The notes under the pieces are model-generated. The model had not been told where the DNA came from and did no database searches. It saw only the letters and a program-made list of their open reading frames with translations. Shown here piece after piece: positions 8,013-16,416 of a stretch of 64,000 nucleotides of DNA. The stretch is from Ruania zhangjianzhongii (GTDB lineage Bacteria; Actinomycetota; Actinomycetes; Actinomycetales; Beutenbergiaceae), in the NCBI RefSeq assembly GCF_008000995.1, contig NZ_CP042828.1:3772882-3836881 (forward strand), in the 5' to 3' direction. Position 1 is the stretch's first letter; every line of letters starts with the position of its first letter. A program made the position numbers and the translations under genes.

Positions 8013-10820
8013 CTACTCCAGGAAGGTCAGCAGCACTGTGGCTCGTTCCTGCAGGTCCTCGCCAGCGCGATCGGTCAGGGTGTCGGAGTCGCGGACCCCG
8101 TCGAGATGGCGGCTGAAGCGTTCCAGCCACCGGGCGGCGGACTGCGTGTGTCCACTGGCCACCGCCTGCTGGGCCCGGTCCAGGGTCAGGGTCAACGGCC
8201 GCTCGATACCGCCGTCGACGTCACCGGAGGCGATGTACCCCTCCAGCGCCGCCACCAGCGCGCGGACCTCGCCGGGCCGCTGCAGGGTGATGATCATCGC
8301 CGCCACCTCGCTGCGCCAGGCCCGGTACTCGCCGGCGTCCCGGGTGAACTGCGCCTGGTCGGTCACGATCGCCTCGGCACTGAGCAGCTCGCGGGCGCGG
8401 GCCAGGTCAGGCTCGCCCGCGCCGTGCTGTTCGGCCCGGTCGATCGCCTGCTGCAGGACGTTGAGCAGGTTGAAGTCCTCCATCCCGTCCCGGAAGTTGT
8501 GCAGCCGCTGAGAGGCCAACGGGCCGTCGGCGCCGGGATAGAACAGCGAGCCGTCGCCGTTCGCCGTCTCGTAGGTCTGCGGATCCCAGTCGCTGAGCAC
8601 CCCATCGGTCATCGGCTCACGGTCGGGCCAGCGCATGATGTTGTAGTACAGGAAGCCGTCGACGCCGGTGGTGTGGGACAGCGGTCCGAGCAGCACCCGG
8701 GTGTCGCTCGGCGGATAGCCGTTGAACCAGTTCGGCAGCGGGTGGCGCACCGCCTGGTGGGTGTACCAGTACACCTCGTCGCCTCGCTGCTGTGCTCGCG
8801 CCATCGCCTCGGTGTCGAGGGTCTCCACCCCGGGCACCCAGATGTCGATCTCCTCGGCCAGTCCGGAGTCCACCCCGAGCGAGGGGTCCATGAACGTGCT
8901 CATCACCTCAAGATCGGGGAACTCCGCCTTGATCTGGCCGAGCACGGCCTGGGCCAGCTCGGTGTCGCTGCGCTCGTCGAAGCCGTAGATGTAGGCCTTC
9001 TCGGCCAGGCCGGCGTCCTCGTACTCGGCCATCGCCGCCCCGACGATGTCCAGGATCTCGTCGATCTCCGGTTGCCAGCTGTCCGGGTCCTCCGGATCGA
9101 ACTCCCGGTCGGCATAACCGGGCAGGTAGAGCACGTTGAACTGCCGCAGACCGATACGTTCCTCGAGCTCGAGCAGCTCGGCGACGGCGGGTGGCTCGGT
9201 GTTGTAGATGAGGTCCGGTTCGATCTTGAAGTCGCCGAGGAAGTCGATGTAGGCGTGCCGGAGGTCCTCGAACTCCCCCTGGCCGGCCGAGTCGTAGACC
9301 TGCTCGAGCATGTACCAGCGTTCGGAGTACTCCGTGGGCGCACCCGGGTCGGTGGACTTGGTGGTCATCGACGTCGCCAGGTCCGGGCGGTCCGGGATCT
9401 CGAACGGCCAGACGGTGGCTTCGACCTCCAGCTGCTGTGCCTCCACCCCGGCTGCCTCGAACTCCACGGTCACCGTGTACGTGCCGGGTGGGGCTTGCGC
9501 GGGGGCGTGGAGCTGCAGCCAGTACGGCTGGAGCACCCAGGGCTGCAGGTCCACACTGGTCAGGTCGGTGCGCACCGGATCGGGGATCCAGCCCTCGTAG
9601 TTCTGCGGGCGGCCGGGCATCGCCGGGAGCACCACGTCGGTGTTCTGCACGAAGACCGAGCCCAGCGGGTGCACCCTCGCCTCGAGCCCGGTCGGCGCCT
9701 CGGCCGCATCGTTCTCGGTCGGCCCATCGGCCGGATCGCTCTCGACGGCGTCACCCGGCCCGCGGACGTCCGTCACCCGTGCCTGCACATCGGCGAGGCC
9801 CTGGGTGTAGGGCAGCAGGACGGTCTGGATGGACTCGTACTCCCCCTGAGCCAGGGAGAGGCTCGGGTTCTGCTGGGTGCAGGCCGCGCAGGGCAGGTCG
9901 CTCGGGTAGACGAGGCTCATCGCGTCGGCGGTGGCGATCCCGAACGGTGCCTCCGGGCGTTGCCGGCGCGCCTGGACGAAGTCACCGAGCCGGTCCACAG
10001 CCAGGCCGGTCGCCTCGGTCTCCTGCCGGATCTGGTCGAGCTCGGTGAAGTCCCCGGTGAGGTCTTCGGCGCGCTCAGCCAGCTCGTCGAGACTGGCGGT
10101 GTGGTCGGCGGCGCGTGCGCGCAGGCCGGCGTCGTCGGGGTGATCGGCCTCGGGGATCTGCTCGCCGATCCGGGTCAGCGTGGTGCGCACCTCATCGATA
10201 CCGGAGAGCAGGTGGTCCAGCCGTTCCTGCCGGTCGCTCTCGTCCAGGATCGCCAGGCGCATGAAAGCGCCGAAGTGGCCGGTGGACAGCGGGTCCGTTC
10301 CGGTCGCCTCGATGGTCAGCGTGTGCCGTCCCTCGGGCAGCGCCCGGGTGTCGATGTGCTGGTAGCTGCCGGCCTGGATCGACTCGGCGTACAGGTTCAG
10401 CTCGGTCGGGGACTGCTCGTCCAGGGCCACCTCGTAGGTGCCGTAGCTCGGTGCCAGCAGCGGCTGCAGGGAGATCTCGTACTCCGCATCGGCGGGGACC
10501 TCGAACGCGAGGGTCAGCCGCTCCCCCGGTCCTGCCGAGTTCTGGAAGAGCAGGACGTCGATATCCTGGCCGATCTCCTCCCCCGTCATCACCCTCGTGC
10601 CCTGGCTGGCGTGGGCCACCTCCAGGTCGGCCGCCCGGTGGACGGTGCCGAAACCAGGATCCTCGGCAGCGTCCGCAGTGGCTGTGGCCGGCTCGTCCGT
10701 GGCTGGCTCCTCGGCGTCGGCGTCGGCGACTGCCGCCGTCGCGGACAGCGCGCCGAGTGCGAGCGCTGCACTGAGCACACCGGCCAGGCTCCGGGTGCGG
10801 TGGCTAGCTGCCGGCCGCAT
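8013..10820 (-). CDS. Secreted glycoside-hydrolase-like protein with DUF4091 domain
   Basis: A 935-residue exported protein. Sec-type signal peptide at residues 1-32 (ALALGALSATAAVADA), then an acidic Ala/Thr linker and a beta-rich region (about 55-205) like a carbohydrate-binding jelly roll (FGAFMRLAIL). A helical section (about 210-300) is followed by a TIM-barrel-like region (about 330-800) with acidic and aromatic residues expected of a glycosidase, ending in the DUF4091 signature: DGFLYYNIMRW, then DGSLFYPG and RLHNFRDGMED-NLL. DUF4091 proteins are thought to be glycoside hydrolases, but their substrates are poorly known. Its ATG shares one base with the stop of the upstream propeller gene (TGATG), so the two are translated together. 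Confidence 0.86.
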   Translation of the reverse strand: MRPAASHRTRSLAGVLSAALALGALSATAAVADADAEEPATDEPATATADAAEDPGFGTVHRAADLEVAHASQGTRVMTGEEIGQDIDVLLFQNSAGPGERLTLAFEVPADAEYEISLQPLLAPSYGTYEVALDEQSPTELNLYAESIQAGSYQHIDTRALPEGRHTLTIEATGTDPLSTGHFGAFMRLAILDESDRQERLDHLLSGIDEVRTTLTRIGEQIPEADHPDDAGLRARAADHTASLDELAERAEDLTGDFTELDQIRQETEATGLAVDRLGDFVQARRQRPEAPFGIATADAMSLVYPSDLPCAACTQQNPSLSLAQGEYESIQTVLLPYTQGLADVQARVTDVRGPGDAVESDPADGPTENDAAEAPTGLEARVHPLGSVFVQNTDVVLPAMPGRPQNYEGWIPDPVRTDLTSVDLQPWVLQPYWLQLHAPAQAPPGTYTVTVEFEAAGVEAQQLEVEATVWPFEIPDRPDLATSMTTKSTDPGAPTEYSERWYMLEQVYDSAGQGEFEDLRHAYIDFLGDFKIEPDLIYNTEPPAVAELLELEERIGLRQFNVLYLPGYADREFDPEDPDSWQPEIDEILDIVGAAMAEYEDAGLAEKAYIYGFDERSDTELAQAVLGQIKAEFPDLEVMSTFMDPSLGVDSGLAEEIDIWVPGVETLDTEAMARAQQRGDEVYWYTHQAVRHPLPNWFNGYPPSDTRVLLGPLSHTTGVDGFLYYNIMRWPDREPMTDGVLSDWDPQTYETANGDGSLFYPGADGPLASQRLHNFRDGMEDFNLLNVLQQAIDRAEQHGAGEPDLARARELLSAEAIVTDQAQFTRDAGEYRAWRSEVAAMIITLQRPGEVRALVAALEGYIASGDVDGGIERPLTLTLDRAQQAVASGHTQSAARWLERFSRHLDGVRDSDTLTDRAGEDLQERATVLLTFLE

Positions 10821-13456
10821 CAGCTGTGCTCCGGAACGATCCGCAACATCTCGGTAGCACCGAGCCGGGTGTAGAGGTTGCCGTAGTCATCGAGCGTCAG
10901 GTGCGGGCCGGCCCCTTCGTAGAGCACCTCGAGGCCGGACTGGGCCGCACCGCTGCGCAGTGCGCCGGCCGGGTCGAAGCCGAACACCCGCCCACCGACG
11001 TTGCCGTAGATCGTGCCGTCCTCGGCGGTGACCAGCTGGGCATAGTTGCCGGAGATCCGCCCCTCGGGCTTGAGGTCGGGAAACACCTCTTCGGTGTGGA
11101 TCCACTCCAACGTCTCCGGGTCCATCGCGAACAGCCAGCCTTCGGCGTAGAACCAGACCGTGCCGTCGGCGGCGGCGGTGGCCCCGCTCACCGCGCGCAG
11201 CCCGGGCTCGGGCAGGGCCACCTCGTCGACCTCTTCGGTGGTCTCGTCGAAGACCATCACGCTGGCTTCGTCCTGCTTCGGTCGCTCGGTGTAGGCGTAG
11301 TAGATGTTTCCGCCGCCGAAGATGCGGTCCCCGCTACCGGTAAGGGTGTCCACCGACTGGAGGCCGATCGGCCCTTCGATGGTGTGGCACTCGCCGGCAG
11401 CGGTGTCGAACCACCCGAAGGCGCCGACGTCCTGACCGGAGGAGCCCGCCTGACTGCCGTAGTAGAGCCGGTCACCGGAGCTGTGCAGTCCGTAGGGGCG
11501 GTTCTGGCCGGCACCGATCTGGCACTCCACTGTGGGCTCCTCCTCCGCTGCCAGCTGGGCGGGGGTGAAGGAGGTGATCTCCCCCCGGGGATAGGCGCCC
11601 TGGAAGATCCGGCCGTCGTGGCTGATCATCTGCTCGGCCTGTCCGCCGAGCTCGAACGTCTCGTGCGCGTCGTCGCGCATCGGCGTGTACCGGCCGATGC
11701 CGCCCTGCAGGTATCCGGAGCTCCAGATCGACCCGTCCGGACCGGTGGCCAGGCTGTTCACCCGCACCGACACGTCCGGGATGCCCTCGATCTCCTCGAC
11801 GCTGATCTCCTCGTTCTCGATGTTGTACCGGGTCAGGAACCCATAGGAGTTCAGGCCCACCAGAGTGGACCCGGGCCACGCGGGATCGTCCAGCTCGACG
11901 ATGTCCCACTGCCGGGCGAGGATCACCACGTCCTCGGGCAGCTGGGTCTCCTCGCCGGACTCGATGGTGTAGCGGAACAGCGGCCAGCCTTCGTGGCCGG
12001 CTTTGGTGTAGTAGATCTGGCCGTCGACGATAGGGCTGGAGCCGGGGTAGGCCACACCGCGGATCTCGTCGATGACCTCGGCCTGCAGCTCACCGCTGTC
12101 GGTACGGTCCACGTCGAGCACCACGAGCCAGTCGTTACCGGTGCTGCCGGCGTCTCCGGCCCAGGCCAGCACGTAGCCGTCGCTGATCGTCAGAGTGCGG
12201 ACCTCGACGGAGTCCTGGATCTCCTCATCCAGCAGCGGGGCGAGGTTCTCGCACTCGTTCGTGTCGATGCTGCAGGCGAACAGGTTGACCTGGTTCCCGG
12301 TGCCGACGAAGACGGTGCGGCTGGCCTCGTCATAGCCCAGGGCACGGGTGTAGTTCGCGTCCTCGGTCAGCGGCAGATCGCCGAGCACTCCGGTGAAGCC
12401 CTCACCCTCGGTGAACGTGTACACCGAGGCCCCGGGGTAACCCGCCGTGGGTTCACCCCAGCCACCCCCGTAGGCGTTGCCCTCCTCGTCGAAGGCGATG
12501 CCGTAGGCGAAGTTCCAGTGCGGGATGTCGGGCTTGCCGGCATTGACTGCTTCGTCCTCACCGGGGGTGTACAGCCACAGGGCAGCCGCGCCGTAGGTGC
12601 CCACGTAGACCGTGCCGGTCACCGGGTTCTGATTGACCTCCCAGCCTCCGGTGACCCCCGGCAGCCGCACGGTTCGGGTGACTTCTCCGGTGAGCACATC
12701 GGTGGCCAGCAGGATCCCGGGGTCGTCCTCGCTACCGGTGGCCATCGACCAGAGCACGTCGCGGCCGTTCTCATCGACGCCGGCGTCGCTGGACAGCATC
12801 CGGGGCTGGCGGACCACCTGAGCGCCCAGTGCGGTGTACTGCGCACTGAGCAGCACGTTGTCCACGCTCAGCTCGCCGATGGCGCCGACCTCGACCTGCA
12901 CACCGGTGGCTCCCTGCGGTGCCTCGGCACTGAGGTCCAGCCGGTCGCTGCGCACGTCGCGGCGGGTGTGTTCGACGTCGATCACCTCCCCGTCGGCGTC
13001 CACCCAGTGCAGGCCGAGCCAGGCGATCCTGCCGTCGTGCACATCCGCCCAGGCGGTATAGCTCTGCCCGGACTCGACCGGGGTGCTCTCGCTGATCACG
13101 CCGGCCTGGCGGCAGCTGCGGTCGGCGCCGATCAGCAGCGAGAGGTCTCCGGCGCTGGACCAGTCCTCGGTGGTGGAGAGCGCATCGGCACAGGCGTCAC
13201 CGGCGGGCTCGCCGTAGCCGTCGGTGAGGGACCAGCCGCCGAGCCCGTCCTCGAAGCTGTGGTTGGTCACCAGCGCGTCGCCCGACGCCGGGTCGGCCGC
13301 CGCCTGCGGTGGCTCGGTATCGGCAAGCGGTGTCCCAGCGTCGGCCTGGGCAGCCGGCATCCCGGCCGGATGCACCAACGCGGCGGCCAGCACGCCACCC
13401 ACGGCTACGGCAGCGAGGTGACGGAGAGACAGTCGACGGCGCTTCATTACGTCCAT
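10820..13456 (-). CDS. Secreted CBM-like plus beta-propeller protein
   Basis: An 878-residue exported protein. Signal peptide at 1-38 (LAAVAVGGVLAAALVHPAGMPAAQA). Residues about 60-210 (NHSFEDGLGGWSL, SYTAWADVHDG) look like a carbohydrate-binding beta-sandwich of the galactose-binding type. From about 215 to the end there is a series of beta-propeller blades (repeats such as GPDGSIWSSGYLQGGIGRY, TAAADGTVWFYAEGWLF, TAEDGTIYGNVGGRVFGF). No catalytic motif is recognisable; propeller lyases and lectin-like propellers are both possible. ATG at 13456 fits a leaderless start, with TAGGTT 6 nt upstream; MKRRR at 13447 is an alternative. It is coupled to the DUF4091 gene by TGATG. Confidence 0.83.
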   Translation of the reverse strand: MDVMKRRRLSLRHLAAVAVGGVLAAALVHPAGMPAAQADAGTPLADTEPPQAAADPASGDALVTNHSFEDGLGGWSLTDGYGEPAGDACADALSTTEDWSSAGDLSLLIGADRSCRQAGVISESTPVESGQSYTAWADVHDGRIAWLGLHWVDADGEVIDVEHTRRDVRSDRLDLSAEAPQGATGVQVEVGAIGELSVDNVLLSAQYTALGAQVVRQPRMLSSDAGVDENGRDVLWSMATGSEDDPGILLATDVLTGEVTRTVRLPGVTGGWEVNQNPVTGTVYVGTYGAAALWLYTPGEDEAVNAGKPDIPHWNFAYGIAFDEEGNAYGGGWGEPTAGYPGASVYTFTEGEGFTGVLGDLPLTEDANYTRALGYDEASRTVFVGTGNQVNLFACSIDTNECENLAPLLDEEIQDSVEVRTLTISDGYVLAWAGDAGSTGNDWLVVLDVDRTDSGELQAEVIDEIRGVAYPGSSPIVDGQIYYTKAGHEGWPLFRYTIESGEETQLPEDVVILARQWDIVELDDPAWPGSTLVGLNSYGFLTRYNIENEEISVEEIEGIPDVSVRVNSLATGPDGSIWSSGYLQGGIGRYTPMRDDAHETFELGGQAEQMISHDGRIFQGAYPRGEITSFTPAQLAAEEEPTVECQIGAGQNRPYGLHSSGDRLYYGSQAGSSGQDVGAFGWFDTAAGECHTIEGPIGLQSVDTLTGSGDRIFGGGNIYYAYTERPKQDEASVMVFDETTEEVDEVALPEPGLRAVSGATAAADGTVWFYAEGWLFAMDPETLEWIHTEEVFPDLKPEGRISGNYAQLVTAEDGTIYGNVGGRVFGFDPAGALRSGAAQSGLEVLYEGAGPHLTLDDYGNLYTRLGATEMLRIVPEHS

Positions 13457-13462
13457 GTCAAA

Positions 13463-13468
13463 AACCTA
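13463..13468 (-). promoter_or_regulatory. -10 element of a leaderless promoter for the propeller gene
   Basis: TAGGTT on the minus strand lies 6 nt before the ATG at 13456, in an AT-rich patch that contrasts with its surroundings. Transcription would begin at or beside the start codon. Confidence 0.5.
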
Positions 13469-13538
13469 TTACAAGCAAGGCACAAATAGAAGGCCTGGTC
13501 TCGATCCGGTGCCTGATCCCGTGCCTGATCCGCCCCGT

Positions 13539-14354
13539 TTACTCCGGTAGACCAGGCAGCACCCGTCGTGCGTTCTGTGCTGCCAGCGCCTGCCGGGCTG
13601 CGTCGTCGATCGTGGCAGTGGCGAGCTGGTAGGCGCTCGCCACCGGCTCTTGGACCGGCTGGCAGGTGCCGTAGGCGAGCATCGACGCCAGGGGGGTCTC
13701 GCACATGGTCCGCAACACACCGATCGGGCCGTTCATCCGCCAGGTGTCCAGCAGCACCCGGCGCAGGTCGTGACCGGCGTCCAGATTGGCGCGGACCTCG
13801 GTCCAGTCCCCCGATCGCAGGCCGCTGAGCACGATCGGCACCGGCTGCGCGAGGCGCAGGAAGTCCGCGATCTGACTGGTGGTGCATTCTTCGACGATGT
13901 ACCGCGGATGGCGTTCCCGTGGGTCTTCCAGGGTGGTGGACAGGTGCAGAGCGATCCCAGCGTCCTGGACGGCGGCGACCAGATCGGCCGCTGCCGGGTG
14001 GCCCAGGGTGTAACCGTGGTAGCCCGGCACGATCCGTACCCCGCGTGCCCCGTGCCCCAGCGCCCAGGCCAGCTCGGCCTGCCAGCCCGGCTCGGTCGGG
14101 TTGAGGATCGGCGTGAAGGAGAATCGCGGCTCTGCCTCGACCACGCGGTGCAGCTCCTCGTTGCCGCTGCGGGTGTCGTAGCCGAACACCGAGGCCAGGT
14201 GGCTCAGGCACAGGCCGGAGAGCCCGAGCCGGTCGGCCTGCCGGGTCAGTGCCGCGGCGTCGGCGTGCGCCTGCAGCCGCCATGGGAAGAGGCCGAGGAA
14301 CGCGGTGACGTCCACCGCCTGCTGGGTGGCGAAGGACTCCAGTGGATCGCTCAT
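13539..14354 (-). CDS. Amidohydrolase_2-like TIM-barrel protein without the N-terminal HxH
   Basis: A 271-residue cytoplasmic protein of the metal-dependent hydrolase superfamily. The start (VDVTAFLGLFPWR) matches the subgroup in which the usual metal-binding HxH is replaced by D-xx-AF-G-P-R; GNEELHRVV and later LHLSTTLEDPRERHPRY follow the family pattern. Function unknown; relatives include decarboxylases and lactonases of sugar acids, so a role on a uronate product is possible but unproven. The start is at 14354, overlapping the upstream gene's stop (ATGA), with GGAGG 7 nt before it. Confidence 0.78.
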   Translation of the reverse strand: MSDPLESFATQQAVDVTAFLGLFPWRLQAHADAAALTRQADRLGLSGLCLSHLASVFGYDTRSGNEELHRVVEAEPRFSFTPILNPTEPGWQAELAWALGHGARGVRIVPGYHGYTLGHPAAADLVAAVQDAGIALHLSTTLEDPRERHPRYIVEECTTSQIADFLRLAQPVPIVLSGLRSGDWTEVRANLDAGHDLRRVLLDTWRMNGPIGVLRTMCETPLASMLAYGTCQPVQEPVASAYQLATATIDDAARQALAAQNARRVLPGLPE

Positions 14355-15097
14355 GAGCGCACCTCCTTCAGCAGCTGGGCCATCGTCGCGCCCATCACCA
14401 GCTCGCTCTCCTCGGGCCGTAACTCGGCGGCCACGACTTTGCCGATGCTGTGCCCCATGCAGACGCCGTGCAGATCGGAGCCGAAGACCACGCGCTCGGC
14501 GCCGAGCCGGTCCACGGCGATCCGGACGGCACCGCTGTTGATCGGCGTTCCGGAGGTGTCGGTGCGGATGTTCGGATAGGGCGCGATCGTGTTCATCGCA
14601 GTTTCGACCTGTCCGCCGAGGTGGGCCATGATGATCCGCGCCTCCGGGTAGCGGGCACCGATCCTGGCGATGTTCTGCGCGTTCGACTCGTACGGCAGCT
14701 GACCGGCGGTCTTGCGCCAGGCGTGCATGAGGATCGGTATCCGGTACTCGATCGCCTGCTCCACCACGGGATCGACCAGCGGGTCGTCCGCCGTGGTGGC
14801 GACCCAGAGCTTGATCCCGACCATGCCGCGCTCCTCGACGTTGCGCCGCAGGTCCTCCAGTGCGGCGCTGCCGTGGCGCGGGTTCACATAGCAGTAGCAG
14901 GCAACGAAGTCCGGATGGTCGCGGTGCACGGCGTACAGGTCCGCGTTGGCGGCTTGCACCGCCTCCAGGCTCGGGTAGTGCTGGTAGCCGGCGATCGAGG
15001 AGACCATGATCGTGTCCACGCCGTGGGCGTCGCACTCCTCGATCACCTGCGGATGGAGCTGGGAGCCCTGCAGGTGCGCGTGTGCGTCGATGATCAC
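14351..15097 (-). CDS. Amidohydrolase_2 family metal-dependent hydrolase
   Basis: A 248-residue TIM-barrel hydrolase that begins directly with the metal site strand VIIDAHAHLQ (His-x-His at residues 6-8) and has HAWRKTAGQ, IIMAHLGGQ and FGSDLHG motifs for the remaining metal ligands and the catalytic Asp. GTG at 15097 is chosen because AGGTGG lies 7 nt upstream and the codon overlaps the aminotransferase stop (GTGA). Known relatives act on lactones, aromatic acids or sugar-derived acids. It is co-translated with the HxH-lacking paralogue downstream, and the pair may act together (inference). Confidence 0.83.
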   Translation of the reverse strand: MIIDAHAHLQGSQLHPQVIEECDAHGVDTIMVSSIAGYQHYPSLEAVQAANADLYAVHRDHPDFVACYCYVNPRHGSAALEDLRRNVEERGMVGIKLWVATTADDPLVDPVVEQAIEYRIPILMHAWRKTAGQLPYESNAQNIARIGARYPEARIIMAHLGGQVETAMNTIAPYPNIRTDTSGTPINSGAVRIAVDRLGAERVVFGSDLHGVCMGHSIGKVVAAELRPEESELVMGATMAQLLKEVRS

Positions 15098-16353
15098 CGC
15101 TGGGCCACCTGCTCTGCCACCTCGGCGCCGGCCTGGTCCAACCGGTGCACCGTCTCGGCGATGTCCTCGGAGGTGTGGGAGTAGTTCACGAACGGGACGT
15201 TGGTCAGGGACACCCCATGACGATAGGCCGCGCGGAAGAAGGTATCGAGGACGCCGGGCTGGCCGTCGGTGGGCCGGAACGTCGGGCAGGGCGCCAGGCC
15301 GGTCAGCACCAGCGGGATGGCTCGGCTCTGGAAGATCGCGTTCAGTCCATCCCGCAGCGCGGCCCCCTGGCGCCACAGGTGGCCGATCACGTCAGCACCG
15401 GTGTAGGTGTCCAGGCAGGCTGCGGCGGCCGCCAGGGAGAGCGCCTCCCCGCCGAACGTCGAGGAAACGACTGCGCGGCCGGGGCCGCAGGCCGCCATCA
15501 CCTCGCGGCGGCCGGCGTAGACGGCGATCGGCATACCGTTGGCCATCCCCTTGCCATAGACCATCAGATCGGCGCCCACCTCGAAGTACTCGTTCACGCC
15601 GCCGAGGGCGATCCGGAAGCCGGTCACGATCTCGTCCAGGATCAGCAGCGTGCCGTGCTGATCGAGCAGGGCGCGCAGCTGGGGATAGTACGTCGCGCCG
15701 TCGGCCATAGCGGCGTAGTCCGCGGCGACGACGACGGCGGCGACCTGGCCCGGATGCGCGGTGAGGATCTGCTCGACCGCCGCCAGGTCGTTCCATGGCA
15801 CCGGGTGGTGCAGCGCCGCGACGGCTGCCGGCACGCCGGCGGGCACCGGTGCCGGCTGTCCCGGGAGCGCGGCCGCGCCCGCGCCGAGGGCGTTCAGCCA
15901 GCCGTTGTAGCCGGTCTGGATCACGTGGTCGCGGCCGGTGTAGCTGCGCGCGATCCGGATCGCGGCGGCGATCGCCTCGCCGCCGGTCTTGAGGAAGCGG
16001 GCCTGGTCCATCCCCGGTAGCTGGGCACAGAGGCGCTCGGCAACCTCCGCCTCCAGCGGCGTCGGATGGCCGAACACGATGCCCCGGTCCAGCTGCGCGC
16101 GGATCGCCTCATCCACGGCCGGGTAGCGGTAGCCCAGGCTCACCGGGCCGAGAGAGTTTCGATAGTCGATGAACTCTCTGCCCTGTTCGTCCCACACCCG
16201 GCAGCCGTCTCCGCGGACGATCACCTCGGGCTCGTCGGGGAGCAGCCGAGGTGCTTTGGACGCGGTGCTCGAGCCGAACGGCATCACCGTGGCGAACCGG
16301 TCCGTCCAGGAGGTCTGGCTTCGCGTCTGATCCGTCATCGAGGGCGTACTCAT
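15094..16353 (-). CDS. Class III PLP aminotransferase, glutamate-1-semialdehyde aminomutase-like
   Basis: A 419-residue PLP enzyme. LLILDEIVTGFR carries the Asp (240) that pairs with the cofactor nitrogen; YGKGMANGMP carries the Schiff-base Lys268. The glycine-rich FLKTGGEAIAAAIRIAR segment and the C-terminal FVNYSHTSEDI fit the GSA-aminomutase subgroup. Chromosomal hemL normally sits with haem genes; here it lies between amidohydrolases and a secreted protein, so it is more likely a catabolic transaminase or aminomutase for an amino-sugar or amino-acid-like product (inference). ATG at 16353 has AGGA 5 nt before it; ATG at 16338 is possible. Confidence 0.87.
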   Translation of the reverse strand: MSTPSMTDQTRSQTSWTDRFATVMPFGSSTASKAPRLLPDEPEVIVRGDGCRVWDEQGREFIDYRNSLGPVSLGYRYPAVDEAIRAQLDRGIVFGHPTPLEAEVAERLCAQLPGMDQARFLKTGGEAIAAAIRIARSYTGRDHVIQTGYNGWLNALGAGAAALPGQPAPVPAGVPAAVAALHHPVPWNDLAAVEQILTAHPGQVAAVVVAADYAAMADGATYYPQLRALLDQHGTLLILDEIVTGFRIALGGVNEYFEVGADLMVYGKGMANGMPIAVYAGRREVMAACGPGRAVVSSTFGGEALSLAAAAACLDTYTGADVIGHLWRQGAALRDGLNAIFQSRAIPLVLTGLAPCPTFRPTDGQPGVLDTFFRAAYRHGVSLTNVPFVNYSHTSEDIAETVHRLDQAGAEVAEQVAQR

Positions 16354-16416
16354 CCTGGTCCTATCGCTGTGGAGTCATATCGCTGATTGCTCCCGAGGAA
16401 TCAGGGCTGCGGGTGC

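Noticed and set aside
7566-10874. Very long open frame on the plus strand opposite the DUF4091 gene
   Set aside because: Its product is a Gly/Val/Leu/Arg/His mix without domains; the minus-strand frame has a signal peptide and DUF4091 motifs. High GC creates such antisense frames.
10826-13489. Long plus-strand open frame opposite the propeller gene
   Set aside because: Same reason; no motif, no ribosome site, full overlap with a convincing exported protein.
14355-15035. N-terminal extension of the 13539-14354 amidohydrolase into the upstream gene
   Set aside because: The extension reads the upstream gene in the wrong frame; the ATG at 14354 has a strong ribosome site and ATGA overlap.
15094-16353. 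Haem-biosynthesis hemL
   Set aside because: No haem genes nearby, and the gene is embedded in a catabolic operon; family resemblance alone is not enough.
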